Of a stretch of 64,000 nt of DNA, positions 10,346 to 22,979 are shown one piece after another; the first letter of the stretch is position 1; every line of letters begins with the position of its first letter. The DNA is from Salticus scenicus (Eukaryota > Arthropoda > Arachnida > Araneae > Salticidae): assembly GCA_963930645.1 (NCBI GenBank), contig OZ005648.1, forward strand, positions 266,983,830 through 267,047,829, read 5' to 3'. Made by a program: the position numbers and the translations under genes. The notes beneath the pieces are model-generated. The model made no database searches, had not been told where the DNA came from, and saw nothing but the letters and a program-made list of their open reading frames with translations.

Positions 10346-10845
10346 AAACGACTGAAGTTCGTTGAAAATTATTCGATACTAATGTTACTTTGTAATTCAA
10401 GAAATCAGATGTGCTTATCTACAAAAATATGCTTCCAATTTTTAATTGATACTTTTCTGGATAAATGAATCATTATTTAGAGTTAAACTGTTGTGTAAAT
10501 CATAAGTGTAGACGAATTTCGTCTCAGAGAAGTATTACACTAAATGTCGAAAAATGTATTTCGCATGTAAAAAATGTTTGTGATCATGCATGTCAACTTT
10601 CCTTGCAATCTGTTTATACACACATTATTTTAAATAACTTATGCTCAATAATTATCTGCCATTCTTTTTTTTTTCACTGTTATCACATCCAGTATAATGT
10701 CACTGTCTCTTACGATGCATTAGGGCTGCCAGATTTTAGCCAGGCTGAAAAAAAGCAGGCTGATTATTTTTTGTCTAAACTAGTTACTTAAAAAAAAGGC
10801 CGGCTAAAATTTAAAAAAGCCGGCTTTTATTATTATTATTACTAT

Positions 10846-11030
10846 TAGGGATGAAACGGATATCCGGTAACTATCCGGTATCCGGCCTATCCGGCTGAGT
10901 TTTAAGTATCCGACGGGGTACCGGATATCAGCAGTCCGGATACGGATATCCGGTAATTTCAAGCCGGATATCCGACGGATATCCGGAGAAGAAAATTCAA
11001 GCTTAAATTCCCCTCAGATAAAAAATTTGC

Positions 11031-11069
<39 letters not shown>

Positions 11070-13760
11070 CAGTTATTGCTTGTAAAGGTAAAAAAAAAAA
11101 AAAATGCAAAAGTCGAATTTGGCCACTTTAGCAAATAAATTTAGCAAAAAGTAGCTTCAGGTTTAAGAGATATAGAAAGCCTTTTTTAATTTTGTGCAGA
11201 GTTAGCTAGGATTTTCCAGAGTGATCTATAACATTCCCCCTAATCTTCCCCATAACAATAAAAAGAGCTGTTCATTGTTGTTCCTGAACAAATAATATTC
11301 ATCCTCTGCAGTGCATATAACTCTGTTTTCATGACTTTTGTTTAATAAGTTGAGAATGTTCAGCAATATTGTTAGTCTTGAAGTAAAAGTTGTTAGATTG
11401 TTTCGAGAATGAGTCAAATAATGTGCTTTTATTGACTAGAACCTGCCTGTTTATTTACAAACCACATTTCCCTACACAAGAAAGTTGTTTTTGTGACCAT
11501 ATATTTATACTAGCAGACCCTCTGGCATCATTGTCTGTGCCATTACCTATTCAATTAAACGTGTCATCTACCTATTCGATTTGGATTTTAAAAAATAACC
11601 ACTGCAATTTATATAAATGTGCACTTTTAATGGAATATCTTGCTAAAATACCTGAATTTAGAATTTCCCATTGCGCTGCACAGATATAGTCCCAAAAATT
11701 AAAATTACTTTAAATAGAAGTAATATTTAAATTTTCAGAAAGTCTGTATTTTCATTTTCAGATTGTTAAAGAATAATAAAAAAAAAAAATGCTGAATTAT
11801 TTAAAGTTTATGATTTTGTACATTAGAAAAACTGAACTTACTTTTAATTAAAGAATTTTAATAAATAATCTAAAATTTTTTTTCTTATCTGTACAGAATA
11901 TAAAAATTTAAAATAAGTTAAAAGCATTTAAAGAAACAAAAACATAAATTTGTTTCGAATCATTACTTTCTTCTATATTCAATAGAAGAAAGCATTTTAT
12001 TCGTAAAAATTTTCAACTTCCCGTTTTTGGTGGATTTATGCATTTTCAGTGAACCAGAATTTTAAATTTGACCGTTTTTAGAAAACGTCTGTCTGACAAA
12101 AGTTTTGTGTAGCAGCTCTAGTTCAAGAGTTAATGCACAGAATTTCATATAAATTTATACATAGTTGCGCATTAACAAAAAAAAAAAGTGTGCATCGACT
12201 TTTGGTGCAATTTACTCAATAGGTGGCGCTGCTATACTGTGATTTCTCCCATTTAAAGGAAGACTATATCTCTTCTACTGTGTATAATTTAAAAAAGACT
12301 AAGTATGTCACAGGGCTATTATGAAATATGTTTATTTAATTTCTGTGCATATCGGCCAATAGACGATGCTGTTATGCTTCAATTTTCCTGTGAATGGAGA
12401 AATTAAATTATCTTAGATTTATTTGTGTATAATTACACAAAATTTGGTATGTGAGAGGGCCGTTTTATGAAACATCATGTTGATTCAATTCTGGTGCATA
12501 TTGGTTGATAAGTGGCTATACTATGCTGCAATTTACCCTGTGAATGGGAAGGCTAAATCTTAACATCTATAACATTTAACTGCACTTAACTTGATATGCA
12601 AGATAAATAATATGAGAACGAAAGCTGGCTTAATTTGGGTGTATATTGACCAACAGATGTCGCAGTTGTTCCTCATCTTCTATGATTCTCCACTTGGCTA
12701 CATCTCACAATATTTTGATTAATATTGTACTAAACTCCATATCTAAAATCTTTATTGTGCGAAGCTATTATTAAGTTTCTTCTGTGCATGTTAAACAGCG
12801 TGTAGCTCTGTTATGTAGAGTGATATAAAAGAAAGTTTTGTAATGGCCATAACATACTAAGCCATTGAAGCTTTTAGATTTTTTTTTTTTTTTTGCTTCT
12901 TTCTTTTATGTTTTCTTATAAATGTCTCAAACGAAAATATTGGATTCATAAAAATTTTTTGTATTTGGTATTCGCTGGATTTACACATTTTAAGAGGTCC
13001 AGAACCTGGTTTGATCAATTTTTAAAAATTTGTGTTTGTGTGTGTGTGTGTGTGTGACTAAAATTCCGTTCAACTGATGTCAGCCTTATTTAGGTGTATA
13101 TCAGTCGACAAGTGGATCTGCTATTATGATTTTTTCACAAGCCTATATCTCAGCATCTATTGATTAAAATTGCACCAAACTCCATATCAAAGTATTTATT
13201 GTGTGAAGCTATGGTTAAACTTTTGCACAATTTAAACAGTAAGTGGTGTGTGATGGCCACAATAAATACGTTTTCTTATGAAAATAATCAACCCTTCAAC
13301 TATGATTATATTAGTAAAATATTTTGTTTCCTTTTTTTTTTTTTAAATACATATCAAACACACATTTTTTAGTACTGTAAAAAATGTGTAAATGGTAAGT
13401 TTGTTTTATAATTCTGAACAAAACCTATATATTTGTGACAAATTGCAAGTGTAGGAATGAGTATGTTAGACTTAAGTTTTATTCTTCATTGCAATATTGC
13501 ACAAATAAATAGAATGCTAAATAAATATGCTTAAGTAAATTATATTTAAAATGTGTTTAAATGAATATTATATGAAATACATTTATATTTTATTGTTTTA
13601 AAATAAAGAAAAAGAAAAGAAATATACAACACAACAAAAAACAAAACTAATGCCGGATATCCGACGGATATCCGGTCCGGATATCCGTATCCGGCAGGCA
13701 AAGGAGCTCCGGATATCCGATATCCGGTATCCGGCAAAATCACTATCCGTTTCATCCCTA
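10846..13760. mobile_element. Non-autonomous hAT-like element, 2.9 kb
   Basis: Both ends are TAGGGATGAAACGGATA (inverted), flanked by a perfect 8-bp duplication ATTACTAT (10838-10845 and 13761-13768). Each end carries a dense array of TATCCG/CGGATA words: at least eight TATCCG in the first 145 bp and eight in the last 110 bp. Such subterminal arrays usually bind the transposase. The interior is A+T-rich, holds other repeats and encodes no recognisable transposase. Confidence 0.9.
11965..13240. repeat. Degenerate repeated modules inside the hAT-like element
   Basis: The phrases 'gtgcatat(t/c)gg', '(a/g)ataggtggcgctgctat'-like and 'tgtgaatggga' recur at roughly 110-160 bp spacing from 12190 to 13150. 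The blocks at 11965-12090 and 12895-13020 are diverged copies of one sequence ('tattggattc', 'tttacacatttt'), which also matches the inverted repeat end near 46260-46380. Confidence 0.6.
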
Positions 13761-13785
13761 ATTACTATTATTATTATTATATATA

Positions 13786-13947
13786 CAGTGAAACCTCTCA
13801 AGTTGGACACCCCTATAAGTTGGACACTTTTTCTCGGAACGGAATGTATCCATTAACATTATATCTAACCCCTATAAGTTGGACACCTCTCTAAGTTGGA
13901 CACTTTTTCTTGGAACCGTAGGTGTCCAACTTAGAGAGGTTTTACTG
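13786..13947. mobile_element. Mariner/pogo-like MITE, 162 bp
   Basis: Ends: CAGTGAAACCTCTCAAGTTG and, on the opposite strand of the right end, CAGTAAAACCTCTCTAAGTT. TA on both sides. 'aagttggacac' occurs four times inside, direct and inverted. The TA target and short size fit the Tc1/mariner/pogo superfamily. Confidence 0.9.
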
Positions 13948-14235
13948 TATATAAATACGATTTATATTAATATAAAAAAATATATGACTCAATAACATTG
14001 CCATAAAAAATATAATTTATCAATCATTGAGTTTGGTTTTAAAATAACAATACACTTTAAGAGATTTTCATATTATTCAACTTGCGATTCATTAAACATA
14101 ATGAGATCCACATGTAATTTTATATGCACAAAACTAAGTTTCCTGGGGAGTATCGTATAAAAAAAACCTTCTTTAAATGTTTAGAAGTCCACACAAAAAG
14201 AAAAAAAAATCTGGTTTAGAGGATATTATTACATA

Positions 14236-14945
14236 ATGATAAAAGATATAATGATAAAAGACATAATGATAAAGAATCTACTGTTGTGTCTTTGTAAAAG
14301 TACTATAAGTGCCAGATTCTTCAAAATTTATGCACTTTGTACATTGGTGACTTATAGCACGTATATAAATTTTCAGCTCAAACGAATAAAGCGTTTAGAC
14401 ATTATTGCAGTTAAAAAAAATTGGTTACATATAGACCATAATGATAAAGAATTTTTCTTTGTGTTTCTGTAAAGAAAACTATAAATGTTACATTCACCAA
14501 AATTTATATAGTTTGTGCGGCGGGGACATGTGTATAAATTTTCAGCTCATTCGAATAAGGAATTTAGACGCTATTGCACTTTTAACAATTTAGGCCCATA
14601 GAGCATACATAATGTTAAAGAATTTTTCTTTGTGTTCCTGTGAAATAACCATAAACGATACATTCACCAAATTATATACAGTTTGTGCCACGGGGATCCA
14701 TAACATGTGTATAAATTTTTAGCTCATTCCAATAAGGCATTTAGACGCTTTTGCACTTAAAAATAATTAGGCGAATAGACCATAATGATAAAGAATTTTT
14801 CTTTGTGTAAAAAAAAAAAAAATAATAATAATAATAATAAGTGCTAGATTCACCAAAATCAATAGGATTCGTTCTATGGTAACTTATAACATGTGTACAA
14901 CTTTCAGCTCATTCAAACAAAGCGCTTAGGCGCTATTGTGTTCAC
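14236..14945. repeat. Satellite, about 173-bp period, four copies
   Basis: 'aatgataaagaa' recurs near 14266, 14440, 14612 and 14785. Each unit also has 'tataaattttcagctca' and 'ttagacgctattgcac' variants. Preceded by three short tandem units of 'ataatgataaaaga'. Confidence 0.85.
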
Positions 14946-16035
14946 TCACATACATACACGCATATATCTTCGTAAAAATAGTAAATATGTATTCAGAGGA
15001 CCTCAAAATATGTGGAAACACCAAAATCTCAAACTCTGATTTTTGACATGATTGCAATACTTTCCTCACTGTAGTGTTTTGGTAAAGTTAAAAAATATAT
15101 ATATTAAACAATATGACATAAGCTAATTAAATTGATTTTTTAAAATTAAATTTTCTGTTATTTTCAACTGAAAATTTCGTTATTAAAAAAAAGGGAGGAA
15201 AGAAAAGAGAAAAAAAAAAAAAAAGAAACCTTAAAAATGGCCAAATCTGAGTTTGCAGCAAACAGTATTAAAAAAAAAAAAAAAAGTGTGTGCGTGGGGG
15301 GGGGGCAGTTCAGATATTAAGAACTTTGTATTTTTATTATCATAAAAATCATAAAAATGGAATAATAATTTCGTGTTACAATCATCAGAAAATTAAAAAA
15401 AGAAGAAAAAAAGAAAGAAAGAAAAGCAAGAGTAGGTACGAATGTAGCGTGAAAGCGACAAGTCCGAAGCAATATTTTGTGTTCCTTGGATTTTTATGTT
15501 GTTTCTGGACAAAGATCTCTGCATCGAACAAATTTAAATGCTTTAGCTAAGTTTCTATTTCTTTTCTTTTTTTCTTGTTTTTTAATGTCCCCATTCAATT
15601 GTTTAGTAAGAAGAAATACGGTCGAATATCCCTAATGAGCAATATTTTAAACATTTTTATGTACTTAGTATTAGCTCACTTTGAAAACGTTCAGAACATT
15701 ATATGGATTTTTATAATTATCAGTTAAAACTGTGTCCTGGACTGTTAAAACTTTTTGCAATGCGAAAAGAATGCTGAAGATAAAATTATTATCCCACTTC
15801 AATTCTGCCAGAATTTAAATTTATAAAGATTAGGTAAATATACATAGGATAAAAATTTATTAATTAATGGGGAGGAGGGGATCTTTAGATTTATTTTAAA
15901 TAAATATTTAAAAAATAATTTAAAAAAAAAGGAGCATATTTGTGATATTGAAAAAAGAAATTATCTAATAAATACATATGAGTAGTTTATGTGCAGTAAA
16001 ACAAACTCGAGTTCTGATTCCGTATTGCTAGTCCT
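14946..16035. other. Non-coding spacer
   Basis: A+T-rich with A-tracts and a G-run at 15296-15306. I found no gene. Confidence 0.5.
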
Positions 16036-16039
16036 GGCA

Positions 16040-18135
16040 ACGAAGGCCAAAATTTGACGAATAGAGGAAAAAAATCGTGTAGTTTTGAAATTTTACATAC
16101 TCATAGCCGAGAGGGTCCTGAACAACATACTAAAAGTCCCCACCCCGGGGGGCAGGGGGGGGCATTTAAGGGGGGCAATTTTCAGTTTTTATTAAATATC
16201 TTAAAAACTATCGCATTTAGAGAAAAAATGCCAATTACAAAATTAATCTACGCACAATTTCCTACAAAAATGTATACTACATTTTGTTTGTATGATCAAT
16301 AGTTTAGAAGATATAGGGAGATGAAATAACACATTTTCTTGAAAATTCTTTTTTGCAATAGTAAAATCAACTGAAGTGTGCAATTAAAAGTCCAGTCAAA
16401 ATAGGAAAAATAGAAAAAAAAAATCGTGTAGTTTTGAAGTTTTGCACACTCATAGCCGAGAGGGTCCTGAACAACATACTAAAAGTCCCCGCCCGTGGGG
16501 GGTGAGCGGGGGGCAGGGGAGCATTTAAGGGGGGCAATTTTCAGTTTTTATTACATATCTTAAAATCTATCGCATTTAGAGACAAAATGTCAATTACAAA
16601 ATTAATCTACGCAAAATTTCCTACAAAAATGTATATTACATTTTGTTTGTACGATCATTAGTTTAGAAGATATAGGAAGATGAAATAACACATTTTCTTG
16701 AAAAATTCTTTTTTGCAATAGTAAAATCAACTAAAGTGTGCAATTAAAAGGGTTCTTGTCAAATATTTTCTAATGTAAAAAACAAATATATACATATATA
16801 TATGCAAGGATAATACAGCATGTTTTGTAAGTTTTAAATAATTTTAAGGCTAGCAGGCGCAAGTGGCGGTTTGAGTAAAAATCTAGATAACGAAGACCCC
16901 AAACCGATCAACATTAAAAAAAAAAAAAAAAATCGTGTAGCTTAGAAATTGAGCACAGTTATAAAGTTAAGTGCCCTGAATAACATACTAAAAGTCCCTA
17001 ACCATGGGGGGAGGGGCATTTAAAGGGGGCACATTTCAGTTTTTATTAAGTATCTTGAAAACTATCGCATTTAGAGAAAAAAAATCTCTAAGCTATAAGA
17101 TTTCTTTTAATGTTGATCGGTTTTGGGTCTTCGTTATCTGGATTTTTACCTAAACACCACTTGCGCCTACTAACCTTAAAATTATTTAAAACGTACAAGA
17201 CATGCTGTATTATCCTTACATATTCCCTATGCATATATTTGTTTTGTACATTAGAAAATATTTTATCAGAACCCTTTTAATTCCACAATTTAGTTGATTT
17301 TACTATTGAAAAAAAAAAAAAAAAAAAAAAATTTCAAGAAAATGTGTTATTTCGTGCCCCTATATCTTCTAAACTATTGATCATGCAAACAAAATAGAAT
17401 ATACAATTCTTTTAGGAAATTTCACGTAGATTAATTTTGCAATTGAGATTTTTTTTTCTCTAAATGCGATAGTTTTCAAGATACTTAATAAAAACTGAAA
17501 TGTGCCCCCTTTAAATGCCCCCCCCCCATGGTTAAAGACTTTTAGTATGTTATTCAGGGCACTTAACTTTATAACTGTGCTCAATTTCTAAGCTACACGA
17601 TTTTTTTTAAATGTTGATCGGTTTTGGGTCTTCGTTATCTAGATTTTTACTCAAACTGCCACTTGCGCCTGCTAGCCTTAAAATTATTTAAAACTTACAA
17701 AACATGCTGTATTATCCTTGAATATTCCCTATGCATATATTTGTTTTTTACATTAGAAAATATTTGACAAGACCCCTTTTAATTGCACACTTTAGTGGAT
17801 TTTACTATTGCAAAAAAGAATTTTTCAAGAAAATGTGTTATTTCATCTCCCTATATCTTCTAAACTAATGATCGTACAAGCAAAATGTAATATACATTTT
17901 TGTAGGATATTTTACGTAGATTAATTTTGTAATTGACTTTTATTCTCTAAATGTGATTGTTTTTAAGATATTTAATAAAAACTGAAAATTGCCCCCCTTA
18001 AATGCCTCCCTGCCCCCCCGCTCACCCCCCATGGGCGGGGACTTTTAGTATGTTGTTCAGGACCCCCTCGGCTATGAGTATGCTAAATTTCAAAACTACA
18101 CGATTTTTTTCTTCTATTTTTCCTATTTTGACTGG
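16040..18135. repeat. Large inverted repeat with duplicated arms
   Basis: The left arm (about 16395-17085) is the inverse of the right arm (about 17440-18135). Landmarks: 'cctgaacaacatactaaaag' and 'aaaaatcgtgtagttttgaa' on the left face their complements near 18050 and 18090. A further direct copy lies at 16040-16390, and an extra inverted segment at 17100-17290. The G-rich cores (16140-16160, 16495-16530, 17005-17015) face C-rich ones (17515-17528, 18005-18035). Confidence 0.9.
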
Positions 18136-18529
18136 ACTATGCTATTTCAGTCCCTTTTCTACAACATGGGTAACTTCACTTCAGGGCATTTTCACACTTT
18201 CAACTGAAAACTAATCACCTGTCATCTTAATGGGTCTTTCACTGCCCATCGCTCTGATAAAAGAAGCAGAGTGAAATGGGGGGAAATTCGGTTATTTCAG
18301 CTAAAACTTGCTTTATTCCCCAAAATTATTAATATGTTTTTTAAACCTAAATATTAGGAAATTTAATTGTAATAAGTTGTATCATTTAAAAAATTGCAGT
18401 ATGTTTCAGATTTTTGATATTACAATTTGTTTATTATTTGAGAACAATAAAGAAAATCAAGTAAAAATTCGTCTTTTGCAGCTTAAAAACAAATTTTTAA
18501 ATTTAAAAAAATCAATTTTTGAAACATGA

Positions 18530-18880
18530 GGCAACTTTTAATGGTCGTGAATTTTCCGAATGTAAAAACATGTAGTACGTAATGAGTAATAATGGGGAAT
18601 ATTTTACAATAGGTTAATACGGGATTTGGATGACCTTGAAGCTCACTGACGTAGGGCCTTAACAACTGGGAATTTTCTGAATGTGGAAACAAAAATACAT
18701 TAGGTAATGAGTAATTGTGGAAATAAATTTTCGCCATACAATAACATGCGCCTTGACTGTTAACAAGATTAGGTATAGTCCTCTCTTAAGGGGATGAATC
18801 ACCTATTGTCACCAATCACCAAACTTCATGTTACTCTATGGGGAAATCTGTAATTAGAAATACTCATTACCCAATGTATT
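18530..18880. repeat. Dispersed repeat ('gtaatgagtaatt' family), two direct and one inverted copy
   Basis: Direct copies near 18536 and 18663 share 'gaattttc(c/t)gaatgt' and 'gtaatgagtaat'. An inverted piece at 18825-18880 contains 'actcattacccaatgta'. Related copies lie at 19065-19150, 32560-32635 (inverted), 33105-33240 and 59785-59945. Confidence 0.75.
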
Positions 18881-18889
18881 TCAATTATT

Positions 18890-19900
18890 ATTGTTTCGTT
18901 TTCATATTAAAAATGTTTATAACACTTAAATTAGTCCTTGTAATTTAGAAATTTATTTTTAATATGTTTTAATACTTCATTTTGCAGCTATAAATTGCAA
19001 AAAATTAACTAAGTCCATTTTTGTCATTTATAACTTTAAAATAAAAAAATTTAAATGTTAAGCAATAAGTAATTCTATAAACAAAATTTTACAAAGAGTT
19101 ATATTGGATTTGGTGGCCAGAGACAGGAAATTTGTAAAAGTAAGAAGCCTTAAGTTACAGAACAGTGAAGGAAATAGGCATCCATTGATAAAAAATGTTA
19201 ACATATTTAAGTTGTGTAATAATAAGTTGTGTGCACAGTGAAAATAAGTAAGTGAGTAATACACTTCATATTTCTGATGTGCATACTAAGAGTATGTGTT
19301 TTACCAGCATTTAAAGAATAAACTTAAATACAATGATTTCTAAATGAGCAAATGTTGAACTAATCGGCAAAATAAAAGTATTAAGCCTAGCTAAGATTAA
19401 AAATTAAATGCTAAAATTTCTTGTCAGAAACTTTAATGGAAATTTACAGATTGACCCTTTAACTCCATATTTTCATTTAATAGTTGCTAAACTGATTTCA
19501 AAAATTGCTATTAAACACATAGCTGATTATGTGTAAAAAAGAAAGAATTTGGATTTTTAACCCCTTGAACTGCAATTTATTTTCAGTCAGTCCTGCTCAT
19601 GCAGACAACTTAATTTTCTTAGTTTTAAGAGGAAGGATTGATATAGAAACTTACAGTTTTGTTGCTCAAATAATTTATTATTAAAAATAATATTTGTTTC
19701 ACACATTTATATGAATGTTTATTGTTATATATACATATAAGAACATAATTAGTGTCGGGAAATTCATGACGAGCTGGACTTGTCATTTCAGTTCAAGGGG
19801 TTAATTTTCAAGGTATTTTTTAGTTTGAAACATGTACATGTTAGTTAACCTGGTTTAATCCAAAAATAATTAATTTAATTAATAAATGACCTTGTAATTA
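18890..19900. other. Non-coding spacer
   Basis: A+T-rich; includes a diverged member of the dispersed family at 19065-19150. No gene seen. Confidence 0.45.
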
Positions 19901-19904
19901 AACA

Positions 19905-20220
19905 CTATAAACTGCAAAAACTTGCAACAATTGTTTCAAATCAAAATTATAGCATGGCTCTTCATCAGGTGAAAAAGTTTGGCACAAGTGCATCATCAAA
20001 AACAGCAAGCTGCACCAATGCCTACTAAGAAATTTCATGTGACTTCTGCGTTTTGCTTACTCTGAAACATCATTTCTTAAATTCTGGAACAGGCTGCTAT
20101 CTACCGAACTGAAAAGATACAAATGCTTAAAAATTGATTAAAACAAGATTAAAAAAATTGAGAAAAATTGTCGCATGAAAAATGGTTTGGTTTCAGAGCA
20201 AAACCGATGAATGTTAAAAA
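19905..20220. repeat. Dispersed repeat, copy B
   Basis: Same family and orientation as 9985-10345, sharing 'ggctcttcatcaggt' and 'ctactaagaaatt'. Confidence 0.75.
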
Positions 20221-20224
20221 ATAT

Positions 20225-21750
20225 ATAATTCCCTTTTTCTACTCAAAAATATTATTAGCTGAAAATTTGTTCCTATATATGAATTACCTCTAGGGAAACA
20301 AAATGTATTCATGATTATTAGAAAGATCTCTTTTATCTGGATTAAAAATTTTTGATCAACCTGTGTCAAAAGGAACCTCTCTTAAGGACATAAGGACCAA
20401 TTTTATATAGCAAAGGGAGGAGGGGAGACAATTTAAGGAGATTTCAGTGTGTATAAAATTGTTGCATTTTTGTTAGATATAGTGTTTTTCTTTTAAAGTT
20501 TTTAGTCATCACCACTGGAACCCATATTTCAGTGCAGTTAAAGAATTTTAAAATAATGAGTATACATTATTATTATATTATTTTATCAAAATAATATCAG
20601 TAGTGGAAATTTATATTATAGCCTATAATGCATACTATGTTTAAAGAAACAACAACTATTTAAAAAATATTGTTTTATTAAAAAAGTAGAAAAAAAAAAT
20701 CATTAGATACACTCACTTCTCAACTACAAAAACACAAAAGAAGTTTTGTTTTCCAAACACTTCTCAGGTTATTATTTACATTTTTACAAAAAATACTTCT
20801 GACATTTTTTGTAGAAAATGAAATTTTAATGAGTGATATAATGAAAGTGCAATTATAATATCTTGTCTGCAGTTTTTCTTTTTAATTTTAAACCCAGAGA
20901 ATGTATGGATAAAAACCCAGCTTGTAAATCAAAATATAACTTTAAAAAAAAATGCTTGACAATTGCATATAGTTATTATAATATAAATTGTACAATTATG
21001 TTTGGTTACAACAATAAGTCATACAATTATGTTTAGTTCTCACAATAAGTCCTGCTAAAATAACCCAAATGAAAAGTACCGCTTTCCTAGGAAAAATTGG
21101 AAACCTCAAATAAAGCTAAAGGACATTCATCTCATAATAGCATTAAACTTACAAAATCTCAATATTGCATACTTTATTATTATTATTTTTTTTTTAATAA
21201 CTTACACAAATTCATTTATACTGGAAGTAAAATTAGAATAAAGGGTTATGTTTAAAAGCAAATTAGTAAATACATTTAAGTAAAAAATAAATGAAAATTG
21301 TAAAGATAATTTAATTAATAAATTAAGTTTAAAGTAAAAACAAGAAAGAAATGCACTTAAATTAATAAATGTTAAACTGTTTTATTGGTTTTAAGGAATT
21401 TTATCCCTATTACTTATATATGTTACAAAAATATATTGGCATTTTAGCTTTTAAAAAGGCTAAACCTATTGTTTAAGTAGCGATGTTAGCAAAAAAAAAA
21501 AAAATCTTCTGGCGGTGACAAACTTATGAACAACTTACAGTCGACTCAAACTCTATGTCCAGGAAAAGATTAAAAATAATCTTACCCATTAGTCAAGTCG
21601 GTATGACTCTAATTGGCTCTGTGATACAAATGTTATTTGGAAATTTACATATAATTGAAACTCTATCACATGGTTTTTAAGCTTTCATTAAAATTAAAAA
21701 TAATTCATATTTTACCAATTAAAATTTTCTAAAAGAGAATGAGTGCCTCC
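20225..21750. other. Non-coding spacer
   Basis: Very A+T-rich; no exon-like or RNA-like feature recognised. Confidence 0.45.
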
Positions 21751-21756
21751 TCTTCC

Positions 21757-21870
21757 CAGAGCTGCCAACCTAATCCGGCAAATTATTAGTTAGTACCGCC
21801 CATTTTTCTACACCGTGATGTAGAAAAATGGGCCGTACTAACAATTTGCCGGATTAGGTTGGCAGCTCTG
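21757..21870. mobile_element. Hairpin MITE, 114 bp, hAT-like ends
   Basis: An almost perfect palindrome. It starts CAGAGCTGCCAACCTAATCC and ends with its complement; the loop lies near 21814-21818. A direct TCTTCC lies on both sides (possible imperfect 8-bp duplication). CAGAGCTGCCA ends are typical of hAT MITEs. Confidence 0.85.
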
Positions 21871-22094
21871 TCTTCCCCTTATGTGCCAACGCCCATGTAT
21901 TTAAATAATAATTTGAATTTTCGATTATAAAAATTCAAATGCAACAAATTACACTGCCTGTTAAGTTAGTATAAATTAAGCATTACCTGTTTAAGTAATG
22001 AAATTCAAAACAAAGTAATGCAGTTTTTAACACTTTAACACCATTGTGTTTTTAACACCATTGTGTCATTTCCCTATCCCTTTGTATTATCTCT

Positions 22095-22735
22095 TATCTG
22101 ATGGCAGAATGGTTAATGCTTTAGACTTCAGCTACCAAGTGCCCAGTTTAAATCCTGGTTCAGGCATGGATGTTTGTAGTGGTTTAGAATCTACTTTAAG
22201 CAGTAGGCCCACAGTCGGTAGGGAGTTGCCCTCTCTCTGGAGCCTTGCATCTTGCTTCAGGCATAAATGTTTGTGGTATACCTTGTGGGAAATATATATG
22301 TAGTGATTGTAGCGACATCTATATTTTATGTACAACAACTGCTACTTTCACTTTCAGAATATGTATTTCTAGTTTCACTTTCAGAATACGTACTTCCACT
22401 TTCACTTTCAGAATATGTACTGCAACTTTTACTTGCAGAATATGTGCTTCAACTTCAACTCTCAGAACACTGTTGCTATCTCTGCCAGGAAAGGTCCCGT
22501 CGTATGTCAGTATATAGTACGCTGCGCGCAAATGCCTGCTTGTTCTATTTATTGATTGTTAGTTATTAAAGAGCTTATTTTCGTAATGAACGACTCATCA
22601 TTGTGTTAATATGCATAAACACCTATATATATATAAGAAATTGTGAATTGTTATTGTGAACCTATGTAATACGGATCAATTGAGACAAAAGTCATTGTAA
22701 CTATAGGTCTCAAAGCTGTCAAATAAATATCCAAA
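22095..22735 (+). mobile_element. tRNA-derived SINE, copy 1, with an internal insertion
   Basis: An A-box-like 'tggcagaatggtta' (22100) and a B-box-like 'gtttaaatcctgg' (22147) define a tRNA-like head. The tail (22635-22735: 'ataagaaattgtg', 'gagacaaaagtcattg', 'ctgtcaaataaat') is repeated in copy 2. About 320 bp (22299-22621) has no match in copy 2 and appears inserted; it starts TGTAGTG and could be a solo LTR, but I found no target duplication. Confidence 0.65.
22343..22470. repeat. 27-bp minisatellite, about five copies
   Basis: 'cagaat' or 'cagaa' recurs at 22355, 22382, 22409, 22436 and 22463, exactly 27 bp apart, within 'cactttcagaatatgta...' units. As 27 is a multiple of three, frames stay open on both strands and give repeats such as LSEYVL, which I consider incidental. 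Confidence 0.9.
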
Positions 22736-22744
22736 TACCTAAGC

Positions 22745-22975
22745 AGTAGGCCACCACCCCAAGGATTCATTTAGCAAGGAGCTGTCTTCAGGAACAAAAG
22801 GATCCAAGTTCAAATCCCAAGTAAGGCATGGATGTTTGTGAAGTCCTCATATGTATGTAAGAAATTGTGCATTGTTATTCTGAATTTATGCAACATATAT
22901 CATTCAAGACAAAAGTCATTGCAACTATAGACCTTCAGGCTGTCAAATAAATACCAAATACCAAACTGTACACGC
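22745..22975 (+). mobile_element. tRNA-derived SINE, copy 2
   Basis: B-box-like 'aagttcaaatcccaag' near 22806, then 'ggcatggatgtttgtg' as in copy 1, then the shared tail ending 'ctgtcaaataaataccaaat'. The head is shortened or degraded. Confidence 0.65.
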
Positions 22976-22979
22976 AACA

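Noticed and set aside
10700..10840. 'gggctgccagattttagcc' with 'aaaagccggctttt' as a hAT MITE
   Set aside because: Only a small internal hairpin was seen; no matching second end or target duplication.
13546..13856. Overlapping open frames on both strands at the hAT-like right end
   Set aside because: They are by-products of the TATCCG/CGGATA array, which is near-palindromic; no protein similarity.
22132..22569. Open frames with LSEYVL-type repeats
   Set aside because: Caused by the 27-bp minisatellite inside a SINE; several frames and both strands are open, with no conserved domain.
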